The notes under the pieces were generated by a model that was given only the letters and a program-made list of their open reading frames with translations, made no database searches and was not told where the DNA came from. DNA of 64,000 nt from CAVQXR01 sp046330455 (GTDB taxonomy: Bacteria > Actinomycetota > Thermoleophilia > Gaiellales > Gaiellaceae): positions 171,086 through 235,085 of the forward strand of contig JAXLSU010000004.1 of assembly GCA_046330455.1 (NCBI GenBank), given 5' to 3'. Position 1 is the first letter of the stretch; each line of letters starts with the position of its first letter. Position numbers and translations under genes: made by a program. This document shows positions 45,406 to 53,687 of this stretch, one piece after another.

Positions 45406-45951
45406 CTATCGCGCATCCGGTGCGCTCCCTCCGGCAGTCCGGCGGCGTGCTGCCTGGAGTCGCTCCTGCAGCCAGCCGTCGAACGGCCACTGGCCGGTCG
45501 TATACCTCGGCGCCAGCTCCGAGATGCCCTCCCAGGCTCCACGAACGACGTCGGGCGGGTACCCCATCGTCTCTGCGTGGTGGTGGAAGACCGCCTCGTC
45601 CATCAGCTCGAGCTCGTCACCGTGGAGGCTGAGGTCGAGGTCGAGGTCGACCCAGCTGACCACCCCTGCAGCCGGCCGCTCGAACGGTGCGGCCGCATGG
45701 AGCTCGTACCCGGAGATCGACTCCCCCGCCCGTGCCTCCGCGCAGAGCACCCACCAGCCGCCGGGAACGGCGGTCCAGAGCTCGTCGCGGGCGACGAGCT
45801 CGGTCACCCCGCGCTCGGGCCGCTCGCGCCGCGTTCCCTCGGGAACGAACCAGACGACCGCCTCGCCGATCGCGTCGAGCACGGTTGCTCCGGCGACGGC
45901 GGACAGGGCCCCGTCCCACTTGCGCTTCTCGACGCGAGCCGGCTTCCCCAT
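45406..45951 (-). CDS. DUF402 domain protein
   Basis: 181 residues. DUF402 hallmarks are present: an N-terminal WDG-type beta region, the AVVWFVPEGT stretch, VSWVDLDLDLSLHGDELELMDEAVF and HAETMGYPPDVVRGAWEGI. In characterised relatives the fold is a nucleoside-phosphate (pyro)phosphohydrolase (FomD-type); the acidic clusters that bind metal are partly visible (DLDLDL and DE). ATG at 45951. It lies 15 bases downstream of the CYTH-like gene, so they are probably cotranscribed. Confidence 0.8.
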   Translation of the reverse strand: MGKPARVEKRKWDGALSAVAGATVLDAIGEAVVWFVPEGTRRERPERGVTELVARDELWTAVPGGWWVLCAEARAGESISGYELHAAAPFERPAAGVVSWVDLDLDLSLHGDELELMDEAVFHHHAETMGYPPDVVRGAWEGISELAPRYTTGQWPFDGWLQERLQAARRRTAGGSAPDAR

Positions 45952-45966
45952 CGCTACCGGGCCGGC

Positions 45967-46752
45967 CTACCCGGCCGCAGCCGCGAGCTCGGCCGCGAAG
46001 AACTCGAGCGCGCGCCTGGTCTTCGTCTCCTGCTCGGCGCCCAGGTCGATCCCCTTCCCCTCGAGGAACAGCCGCGTCTTCAACGCGACCTCGAGCGACT
46101 CCGATGGCACACATTTCGTCGAGAGCTCGATGATCTGTGAGTTGTCGGGATACATCCAGAGCTCACCTACCAGCTTCCGGCCGAGCCCCTTGGGAACGAC
46201 GTTCGCCTTCAGGACGAAGATGGGCCCGAGCACCGACAGGGTGTCGAGGTCGACCCCTTCCGGCGCGTGGTCGAGGTAGAAGCGTCGCTGCTCCTTCGAG
46301 AAGAGCTTGCGTAGACGCCCCTCCCCGCGGGTGACGGTCGCCCTGATCTGCTCGTTGTCGAGCCGTCCCTTGAGCGCTGCCGAGCAGACGTAGCCCCCGG
46401 GCATGGCGTCGACCTCGACGACCATGCTCCGCGAGCGTCGTAGGTAGTCCGGGAGGTCGGCCGGAACCACGGGTCGGAGCTTCACGACCGTGTCTCCCTC
46501 CCGGCCCTGCACGCGTCGAGCCCGGACGGCGAGACCCGCCTTCTGCAAGGCCAGCTCAGGCGTGTCGAAGAAGAACACCTGGCGGATCTGGCAGGCGATC
46601 GCGTCGAACCCGATCGCCTCCACGGTGGCCCGCCGTTCGGACGGCGGTACCGTCAGCTTCAGCTCGACGCTGTCCGACGCTCCTGCGAGCTCGAGCATCT
46701 TCCCGAGCTGCTCGTCGGTCAGCCTACTGGTCCGACCGGTTGTCGCTGCCAT
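45967..46752 (-). CDS. CYTH-like protein
   Basis: 261 residues. Resembles the CYTH fold (triphosphate tunnel metalloenzymes): an N-terminal VELKLTV in place of the usual ExExK, then RQVFFFDTPELALQKAGLAVRARR, with Arg pairs for triphosphate binding, VVKLRPV, and ELSTKCVPSE. The E-x-E-x-K pattern is imperfect, so catalytic activity is uncertain. CYTH proteins act on thiamine triphosphate, polyphosphate or adenylate. Together with the DUF402 gene and the CYTH-Ppx fusion at 51481 it may form a nucleotide/polyphosphate set (inference). ATG at 46752. Confidence 0.7.
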   Translation of the reverse strand: MAATTGRTSRLTDEQLGKMLELAGASDSVELKLTVPPSERRATVEAIGFDAIACQIRQVFFFDTPELALQKAGLAVRARRVQGREGDTVVKLRPVVPADLPDYLRRSRSMVVEVDAMPGGYVCSAALKGRLDNEQIRATVTRGEGRLRKLFSKEQRRFYLDHAPEGVDLDTLSVLGPIFVLKANVVPKGLGRKLVGELWMYPDNSQIIELSTKCVPSESLEVALKTRLFLEGKGIDLGAEQETKTRRALEFFAAELAAAAG

Positions 46753-46830
46753 GTCGACTCCTCTCAGTTGGTGTCCCGGGGCACGGGATCGTGTCGGCGC
46801 TCCGCGGCGACGGGGGCCGGGCCCGTCACC

Positions 46831-49557
46831 CTATGCCTCCTGGGGAGCCGGCACCGGCTCCGGCTCGCCGGTGTGGCGGTCGACGAGCTTGATCAGCTCG
46901 ATGACCGCGACGTAGACGACCGGCCCGAGCAGGCAGATCCCCCATTGCGAGCTCGTCAGCGACACGGTGTCGAAGATCCGCTGGAGCGCGGACAGCTCCG
47001 TGACGAGAAACGTGAGCCCGAGGGTGGCGAGAATCAGGAACACGAACCGCCGGTTCGCGATCGTGTACCGGGTGAAGATCGTCTCGGTCGGCTCTCTGGC
47101 CTCGAGCGCTGCCACGATGTGCATCAGCGAGAGGGCCGTCAGGCCCATGGTCGTCGCGGTGACGAGATCCCACCGGTCCTCACCGATTGCGACGGCCCCG
47201 AGAGCGAGACCGGCCATGACGATGCTGGCGGCCCCGAGCCTGAGCGCGAGGCCTCTCGAGACGATCGGTGCGCTCGCGTCGCGCGGCAGGCGCTGCATGA
47301 GCCCCGGAGCCGGAGCGTCGAACCCGAGCCCGATCGCGAGCAGCACGTCGATGGCGAAGTTGACCCAGAGGATCTGCAGCGGTGCCAGCGGCGCCCCTCC
47401 GGCGATGTCGAAGATCGCCGCACCGACGAACGTGAGGATGAACCCGCCCAGCATGATCAGCTGGACGCGCACGTACTTCATCAGGTTGTCGTAGATGCCA
47501 CGGCCGCCCTCGACAGCGGCGACGATCGTCGCGAAGTTGTCGTCGGTGAGGATCATGTCGGCCGCTTCCTTCGTCACCTCTGTGCCGGTGATGCCCATCG
47601 CGACCCCGATGTCCGATCGCTTGAGCGCGGGCGCGTCGTTCACCCCGTCGCCCGTCATCGCAACGACGTTGTTCCCGTGCTTGAGAACATCGACGAGCCG
47701 CACCTTGTCCTCGGGGGCGACGCGCGCGACGACGCCGATCTCCTCGACCCGCCCGTCGAGCTCGGCATCGCCGAGGGCTGCGAACTCGGTCCCGGACAGC
47801 GCCTTGCCCTCGATCCCGAGCTGTGCGGCGATCGCCCCGGCGGTCGTCACGTGGTCGCCCGTGATCATACGGACGCGGATCCCCGCCTCCTTGCAGCGTG
47901 CAATCGCGTCTCTCGCCTCCTTCCGGGGTGGATCGACGATGCCGACGAGCGCGAGCAGGGTCAGCCCCTGAACCTCCTCGAGCAGGTTGCCGTCCGGTCG
48001 AAACGTCGCAGGATCGATGTCGCGCGAGGCCACGGCCAGCACGCGCAGGCCCTCGCCGGCCAGGCGGTCGTTCTCCTCGAGGGCACGGTCACGGCCGGTC
48101 TCGACCGGGACGGTCGATCCGTCCGCGTCACGGATCCCGGACGCGCGCGCGAGCAGCACATCCGGTGCGCCCTTGACGTAGCAGCGGATCACCTTGCGCC
48201 CGCCGTCCTCCACCTCGTGGAAGGTCGCCATGAACTTGTACTCGGAGTCGAACGGCACCTCGGCGACGCGGGGAAGGACCCGCCTCGTCTCGTCGACATC
48301 GAGGCCGCCCTTGGCCGCCAGCACGACGAGCGCCGCCTCGGTGGGGTCGCCAACGATCTCTCCCTCTCTGACCGCGGCGTCGTTTGCGAGCGCCATCGGC
48401 AACAGGTACGGCTCGAGCGACGTGTCGGTATCGCCCGCGACGCGCAGGATCTTTCCGTCGGTCGAGTACCCCTCCCCGTCGATCGAGTACCGGCGCCCGG
48501 CCACGACGAGCTGGCGGGCCGTCATCTGGTTGAGCGTCAGCGTGCCGGTCTTGTCCGAGCAGATCGCAGAGGTCGAGCCGAGCGTCTCGACCGACCGCAG
48601 TCGCTTGACGATCGCCCCCTTGGCGGCGAGCGCCTGGGTGCCCAGCGAGAGCATCGTCGTGACCACGGCCGGGAGACCGGTCGGGATCGCGGAGATCGCA
48701 AGGCTGATCCCGATCAGGAAGAGGTCGTCGAAGTCCTCTCCCCTCGCCAGCCCGATCGCGATGATGAGCGCCAGGGCGGCGCCCGCCATGATCGTGATCA
48801 GCACGGTGAGCTGGTCGAGCTGGCGCGTCAGCGGGGTCTTCTCCTCCTGGACCTGGCTCAGCATCCCGGAGATCTGTCCGACCTCGGTCGCCATGCCGGT
48901 CGCCGTCACCACCATCTCTCCGCGACCGCGCGTCACCGTCGAGTTCATGTACGCCATGTCGACCCGGTCGCCGAGCGGCACGTCCTCACCGGCCACGACG
49001 CCGATCTCCTTGGACACGGGCGTGCTCTCACCCGTGAGGGCAGCCTCCTCGATCTCGAGCGTTGCCGAGACGAGCAGGCGCCCGTCGGCCGGGATCTTGT
49101 CGCCCGCCTCGAAGCTGACGATGTCTCCCGGTACGAGCTCCTCGGCCGGGATGTCGACGAGCTCGCCTCCGCGGTGAGCGTGGGCCCTGATCACGAGCAT
49201 CTTCTGGAGCGCGGCCACGCTCTCGGCCGCCTTCCCTTCCTGGTTGAGCCCGAGAATCGCGTTGAGCACGGTGAGGCCGATGATCACGATGCCCGTGCTG
49301 AACTCCTGGAGCGCGGCCATGCTGACGATCGCGGCGCCGAGCAGAACGAGCTGCATCAGGTCGCGGTACTGGCGCATGAACGCGTGCCAGCCGGGCTCCT
49401 TCTCGGCCTCGGCGAGCTTGTTGGGCCCGACCTGCGCCCGCCGGCGCTCGACCTCCGCAGGGTCGAGCCCCTTCCGCGGATCGACCTTCAGGGCGGCGCA
49501 GACGTCGTCGCCGGTGAGGCCGTGCCAGGCGGTGTCCCTGGAGGCGAGCTCCGTCAT
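46831..49557 (-). CDS. Cation-transporting P-type ATPase (P2 group, Ca2+/Na+-like)
   Basis: 908 residues. N-terminal cation ATPase domain, then TGES (actuator, near 175), the M4 region SLAISAIPTGLPAVV (286-300), phosphorylation site DKTGTLT with Asp335, the nucleotide-binding domain, and GDGVNDAPALKRSDIGVAMG with the last six helices. It pumps cations out of the cytoplasm at the expense of ATP. The usual M4 motif PEGLP reads PTGLP here, so the ion may differ. ATG (complement of cat) at 49557. An ion-channel/transport pair with SulP follows. Confidence 0.92.
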   Translation of the reverse strand: MTELASRDTAWHGLTGDDVCAALKVDPRKGLDPAEVERRRAQVGPNKLAEAEKEPGWHAFMRQYRDLMQLVLLGAAIVSMAALQEFSTGIVIIGLTVLNAILGLNQEGKAAESVAALQKMLVIRAHAHRGGELVDIPAEELVPGDIVSFEAGDKIPADGRLLVSATLEIEEAALTGESTPVSKEIGVVAGEDVPLGDRVDMAYMNSTVTRGRGEMVVTATGMATEVGQISGMLSQVQEEKTPLTRQLDQLTVLITIMAGAALALIIAIGLARGEDFDDLFLIGISLAISAIPTGLPAVVTTMLSLGTQALAAKGAIVKRLRSVETLGSTSAICSDKTGTLTLNQMTARQLVVAGRRYSIDGEGYSTDGKILRVAGDTDTSLEPYLLPMALANDAAVREGEIVGDPTEAALVVLAAKGGLDVDETRRVLPRVAEVPFDSEYKFMATFHEVEDGGRKVIRCYVKGAPDVLLARASGIRDADGSTVPVETGRDRALEENDRLAGEGLRVLAVASRDIDPATFRPDGNLLEEVQGLTLLALVGIVDPPRKEARDAIARCKEAGIRVRMITGDHVTTAGAIAAQLGIEGKALSGTEFAALGDAELDGRVEEIGVVARVAPEDKVRLVDVLKHGNNVVAMTGDGVNDAPALKRSDIGVAMGITGTEVTKEAADMILTDDNFATIVAAVEGGRGIYDNLMKYVRVQLIMLGGFILTFVGAAIFDIAGGAPLAPLQILWVNFAIDVLLAIGLGFDAPAPGLMQRLPRDASAPIVSRGLALRLGAASIVMAGLALGAVAIGEDRWDLVTATTMGLTALSLMHIVAALEAREPTETIFTRYTIANRRFVFLILATLGLTFLVTELSALQRIFDTVSLTSSQWGICLLGPVVYVAVIELIKLVDRHTGEPEPVPAPQEA

Positions 49558-49708
49558 GGGATCACGTCGGCGTCGTGCGGTTTCCCCTCCACCAGCAATC
49601 CTCCCGTCGCAGAGCGTACGTGGATTTCACGTCACGGTCGAACGGTCAGCATCATCCCAACCGGGTGATCTGCCGATCCGTGTGACGGAGAGCATACGGC
49701 CAGAGCTC

Positions 49709-51421
49709 CTAACCGGCGCCCTCGGCGAGCTGGGCTCGCACGGCGCGCTGGACGTTTCCGTACACGCGGTCGGGACCGAGCCGCTCGAGGAAGCCATCGG
49801 CCCGGAGCACGGCAGCGACGGGCGGCTTCACCCGGGCGAGCCGCAGCGTCCAGCCGTCCACCAGCGAGAGCTCGTGGAGCTCGGTCAGCTTGGCGGCGCC
49901 CTGGGAGTCGATGAAGTCGACCCCCTCGAGATCGAGCACGAGCCCGCGCACCGGCGAGCCCGATGCCGTGACGGCGCGGATCCGCTCCTCGAGCGCCTCC
50001 GCGGTCGCGAAGAACAGCCCACCGTCGAGCCGGAGCACCACGATGCCCGGAAACGTCTCGTCGGCGGGGTTCTCGTCGAGATCCCGGAACACGTGCGTCC
50101 CGGGCTCCCTCCCGAGCAGCGGTATCGGCGGCGACGTCGCGACGTAGACGAGCCAGGCGAGCGAGAGCACGACACCGATCACGACGCCCGCGAGCACGCC
50201 GACCGAGAGCACGCCGACGACCGCGGCGGCTGCGATCCAGAAGTCGAACCGCGTGACGCGGTACAGGCGGCGAAGCTCGGCGACATCGATCATCCCGAAC
50301 ACGACGGCGTCGATGATCACGGCGGCGAGGACAGGCTTCGGCAGCCCGGAGAACAGCGGTGCCAGCGCGACCAGCGTCAGGAGGACGAAGGCGCCGGTCA
50401 TCAGCGAGGCAACGGGTGTCCTCGCGCCGGCCGAATCGTTCAGCGAGCTGGCCGAGAGGCTCGTCGAGACGGGCATGCCCTGGAAGAAGCCGGCACCGAC
50501 GTTCGCCATCCCCTGCGCGACCGACTCCTGGTCGACGTCGACGCGGTACCGGTGGCGGGTCGCAAAGGCGCGCGCGTCCCCGGCCGTCTGGGAGAAGCCG
50601 ATCAGGAGCAGGGCCACGGCCGCCACGCCGATCTCGGCGATGTGGTCCCGTACGAGCGCGAGGTCGGGTAGCAGCGGCGCCGGCAGCCCGCGAGGCACCT
50701 CACCGACGAGCGCCACGCCGTGTGCGCCGAGGTCGAGCAGACCCGATGCCAGCAGACCGCCGACGACGAGCACGAGGGCGCCCGGAACGGCCGGCGCGGC
50801 GAAGCGCAGCCCGATGATCACGGCGAGGGCGACGACCCCGACGGCGACAGTCGCCCAGTGCAGAGCGTCGAGAGAGCCGATCCAGGAGGCGAGCTCGCGC
50901 CAGGCGCTCGTTCCCTCCGCCGAGGTGCCCGTCAGCTTGGAGAGCTCACCGATCACGACGTCGACCGCTGCTCCGGCCAGAAACCCGGTGACGACCGCCT
51001 TCGAGAGGAACCGGGCGATCCAGCCGAGCTTGAAGACGGCGAGCAGCAGGAACAGCGCCCCCGTGGCGAGCGTGATCGCGGCCACGAGCTGTGCGGCCTC
51101 CTCGCCTCCGAGACCGGTGAGCAGCACGGCGCCGCCCGCCACCGCGGCGAGCGACGAGCTCGGGCCCGTCGAGATCTGCCGCGAGGTGCAGAACAGCGCG
51201 TAGACGATCGCTCCGGCCGCGGCGGCGTAGAGCCCGTTCTGGACAGGTACCCCCGCGATCCCCGCGTAGCCGAGATCCTTGGGGACGATCATCGCCGTGA
51301 CGGCGATACCGGCAGCCACGTCACCGCGAAGCCACCCGCGCTCGTACCGCGGCAGCCAGGTGAGGATCGGAACGAGGCGCTTCAGGCGCGTCGACGGAGC
51401 TTCGGAGACTCGATCTGCCAC
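49709..51421 (-). CDS. SulP family anion transporter with STAS domain
   Basis: 570 residues, GTG at 51421. About twelve membrane helices, with the sulfate-transporter signature in the first: GIAVTAMIVPKDLGYAGIAGVPVQNGLYAA. The C-terminal STAS domain (about 445-550) keeps LRLDGGLFFATAEALEERI and DLEGVDFIDSQGAAKL, similar to anti-sigma antagonist phosphorylation sites. Members carry sulfate, bicarbonate or other anions; the substrate is not deducible. It lies between the P-type ATPase and the CYTH-Ppx gene. Confidence 0.92.
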   Translation of the reverse strand: MADRVSEAPSTRLKRLVPILTWLPRYERGWLRGDVAAGIAVTAMIVPKDLGYAGIAGVPVQNGLYAAAAGAIVYALFCTSRQISTGPSSSLAAVAGGAVLLTGLGGEEAAQLVAAITLATGALFLLLAVFKLGWIARFLSKAVVTGFLAGAAVDVVIGELSKLTGTSAEGTSAWRELASWIGSLDALHWATVAVGVVALAVIIGLRFAAPAVPGALVLVVGGLLASGLLDLGAHGVALVGEVPRGLPAPLLPDLALVRDHIAEIGVAAVALLLIGFSQTAGDARAFATRHRYRVDVDQESVAQGMANVGAGFFQGMPVSTSLSASSLNDSAGARTPVASLMTGAFVLLTLVALAPLFSGLPKPVLAAVIIDAVVFGMIDVAELRRLYRVTRFDFWIAAAAVVGVLSVGVLAGVVIGVVLSLAWLVYVATSPPIPLLGREPGTHVFRDLDENPADETFPGIVVLRLDGGLFFATAEALEERIRAVTASGSPVRGLVLDLEGVDFIDSQGAAKLTELHELSLVDGWTLRLARVKPPVAAVLRADGFLERLGPDRVYGNVQRAVRAQLAEGAG

Positions 51422-51480
51422 GGGCCCGGGCTCGCCGTCGGCTCGTCAGGCGGTCGCTGGCATGGCGCGCGACGACCGGT

Positions 51481-52977
51481 CTACGGTCCGAATCGCTCGA
51501 CGAGCAGGCCGTGGCGCAGCCCGCGGTCGCTGACCGTCAGCGACCCGCAGCCGAGCTTTGTCATCACGGCCCGAACGACGCAGGCGCCCGCGAGGATCAC
51601 CTCCGCACGCCCGGACTGGAGGCCTACGATCCGCCGGCGCTCCTCGGCCGTGCTCGTACGGTACAGCTCGATCTGCCGACCGACCTCCCCGAGCTCGAGC
51701 ACGGTGCCCTGCACGATGTCGGGGTCGTACGTCGCGAGCCCGTGCTTGACCGCGGCGAGGTTGGTCGCCGCGCCGCCGAGCGCCACGAGCGCAGCCGGTG
51801 TCTCCCGCCCGTCGAGGCGACCGAGGTCGGCCGCGATCGCGTTCTGTGCCTCGCCGAGCACGTCCTCGGATACGACTCCGCCGAGACCGTACCGCTCCGT
51901 GTAGCGGACGGCGCCGACATTCACGCTAAAGCGCTCGTCGACCGTGTCCCCGTGCCCGAACGTGAACTGCGAGCTGCCGCCTCCGGTGTCGAACACGGCG
52001 AGCGATCCCCGCCGAAGCCCGAGCCCCGACCTCGCCGCGAGGAATGCGAGCCGTGCCTCCTCCTCGCCCGGGATGACCTCGACCTCCACACCGCAGCAAC
52101 TCCGAACGGCGGCGACGAAGGTGTCGCTGTTGGAGGCGATTCGCAACCCTGCCGTACCGACCGCGGCGAGCGCCGAGGCCCCGTGCTGCCCGGCTTCTTC
52201 CACCATCCCGGCGATGGCTTCGACCGTGCGCGCCATCGGCTCGGAGCCGAGCACGCCCGTGTCCTCGAGAGCCTCGCCGAGCCGCGTGACCTCGGCCCTG
52301 TCGACGACCGCCTGCCAGGTGCCGTCCGCACGCAGCTCCGCGAGCTGGAACTTCACCGAGTTCGTGCCGACGTCGACGACTGCGTACGTGCGTGCCCCGA
52401 ACCCGACGAGCGTCTTCAGCCCGCGCGGGAAGCTCACGTTCGGCCTCGCCTCGAGCGAGAGCTCGCGCACGGTCGCGATCACGAGCGCCGGATCTTCCGA
52501 TTCGACCACGATCGTGCGCATCGAGCTCCGTTCCGTCCGGATCTCCGTCAGCTCGGTCATGCAGCCACCGATGTCGTAGTGCTTCCGAAGCTTCGATACG
52601 CGCACCGTATGCAGCAGCTCGCTCGGGGCGACCAGCTCGTCCATGAGCTCGGCCAGCGTGTAGCTCTCGCGCTCCAGAGGCGGCACCGGGGCACCGAGGG
52701 CCCGGAGCACCGAGCCGGCGACGTCCGCGGAGAGCGGGAAGCGCCCCTTCAGAACCGGCGTCCACTGCTCGAGCCCGTCGTCGTTCACCTGAACGAGGTG
52801 CTTGACGTCCATGAGCTCGTCGCGGATCTTGACGGACTCGTCGGCCTCCGACGAGAGCACGTAGACCTCGTCGCTCTCCTGCGCCCGAACGGGAACGAGC
52901 GACGCGAGCCTGGCCTCGGCTGCACCGAAGTCGTCCCCGAACGTGCGCCACTCCCAGCGAGGAACGATCACGCTCAC
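51481..52977 (-). CDS. CYTH-like/Ppx-GppA phosphatase fusion
   Basis: 498 residues, GTG at 52977 with GGGGAGGGGG seven bases upstream. About residues 1-190 look like a CYTH-type module: WEWR near the start, lysines and arginines in VKIRDELMDVKH, HTVRVSKLRKHYDIGG and TELTEIRT. The rest (about 198-498) is a Ppx/GppA exopolyphosphatase: DVGTNSVKFQLAEL, VGTAGLRIASN, IPGEEEARLAFLAA, FDTGGGSSQF. The fusion suggests a polyphosphate or (p)ppGpp-linked enzyme with a tri/polyphosphate-binding front end. Acts in the cytoplasm. Confidence 0.85.
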   Translation of the reverse strand: MSVIVPRWEWRTFGDDFGAAEARLASLVPVRAQESDEVYVLSSEADESVKIRDELMDVKHLVQVNDDGLEQWTPVLKGRFPLSADVAGSVLRALGAPVPPLERESYTLAELMDELVAPSELLHTVRVSKLRKHYDIGGCMTELTEIRTERSSMRTIVVESEDPALVIATVRELSLEARPNVSFPRGLKTLVGFGARTYAVVDVGTNSVKFQLAELRADGTWQAVVDRAEVTRLGEALEDTGVLGSEPMARTVEAIAGMVEEAGQHGASALAAVGTAGLRIASNSDTFVAAVRSCCGVEVEVIPGEEEARLAFLAARSGLGLRRGSLAVFDTGGGSSQFTFGHGDTVDERFSVNVGAVRYTERYGLGGVVSEDVLGEAQNAIAADLGRLDGRETPAALVALGGAATNLAAVKHGLATYDPDIVQGTVLELGEVGRQIELYRTSTAEERRRIVGLQSGRAEVILAGACVVRAVMTKLGCGSLTVSDRGLRHGLLVERFGP

Positions 52978-53151
52978 CGCAAAACCCCCTCCCCTCGCGT
53001 CTCCGGCTGATCATACGAGACGCCCGAACCGGCGGGGTGTGCCCGGGCGCTCGCCGTCCGGGCCGAGGCCCGCCCGCGGCGGCCGCGTAGACTGCGTCAC
53101 GGGGCGCCCCGCGACCCGGGTCGCCGCCGCCAGCCGTCGAAAGGAGCGCAC

Positions 53152-53637
53152 GTGAGCGAACTGGTCGTGATCGGATACCCCGACAAGGACACGGCTCTCG
53201 CCGCCTCGGGCGACGTCGGGCAGATGTCCAAGGACTACCTGATCAAGCTCGAGAAGATCGCCGTGATCTGGCGCGAGCCGGACGGCAAGGTGAAGTCCGA
53301 GATCCCGCACGGAATCGTTGCCGCCGGCACCCTCGGCGGCATGTTCTGGGGCATGCTGATCGGCCTGCTCTTCCTCGTCCCGATCGGCGGCATGATCGTC
53401 GGTGGTGCGATGGGCGCCCTCATGGGCAAGGCGAGCGATCTCGGGATCAAGAAGGAGTTCCAGACCGACGTCCAGGAGCTCGTGAAGCCGGGCACGGCGG
53501 CCCTCATGATGGTCGTGTCCGAGTGGACGGAGGACCGGGTCCTGCCGCAACTCCAGACGCACGGCGGCACGGTGCTCCGCACGAGCCTCTCCGTTCACGA
53601 CGAGGAGGAGCTCGCAAGCAAGCTCTCGGAGAGCTGA
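53152..53637 (+). CDS. DUF1269 membrane protein
   Basis: 161 residues, GTG at 53152 with AAAGGAG just upstream. Two-helix hairpin at about 56-95 (GIVAAGTLGGMFWGMLIGLLFLVPIGG and MIVGGAMGALMG); the soluble ends have YPDKDTALAA and VKPGTAALMMVVSEWTEDRVLPQL. The family has no established function. It is convergent with katG across a strong hairpin. Confidence 0.85.
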   Translation: MSELVVIGYPDKDTALAASGDVGQMSKDYLIKLEKIAVIWREPDGKVKSEIPHGIVAAGTLGGMFWGMLIGLLFLVPIGGMIVGGAMGALMGKASDLGIKKEFQTDVQELVKPGTAALMMVVSEWTEDRVLPQLQTHGGTVLRTSLSVHDEEELASKLSES

Positions 53638-53643
53638 GGAGAG

Positions 53644-53675
53644 GTCGGTGGGGCCCCCAGCAGGGCCCCACCGAC
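53644..53675. terminator. Perfect 13-base hairpin between convergent genes
   Basis: GTCGGTGGGGCCC (53644-53656) pairs without mismatch with GGGCCCCACCGAC (53663-53675) around a 6-base loop, between the end of the DUF1269 gene and the end of katG. There is no U-run on either side. The symmetry and place suggest a bidirectional terminator. Confidence 0.7.
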
Positions 53676-53687
53676 GGCGTTCACCGA

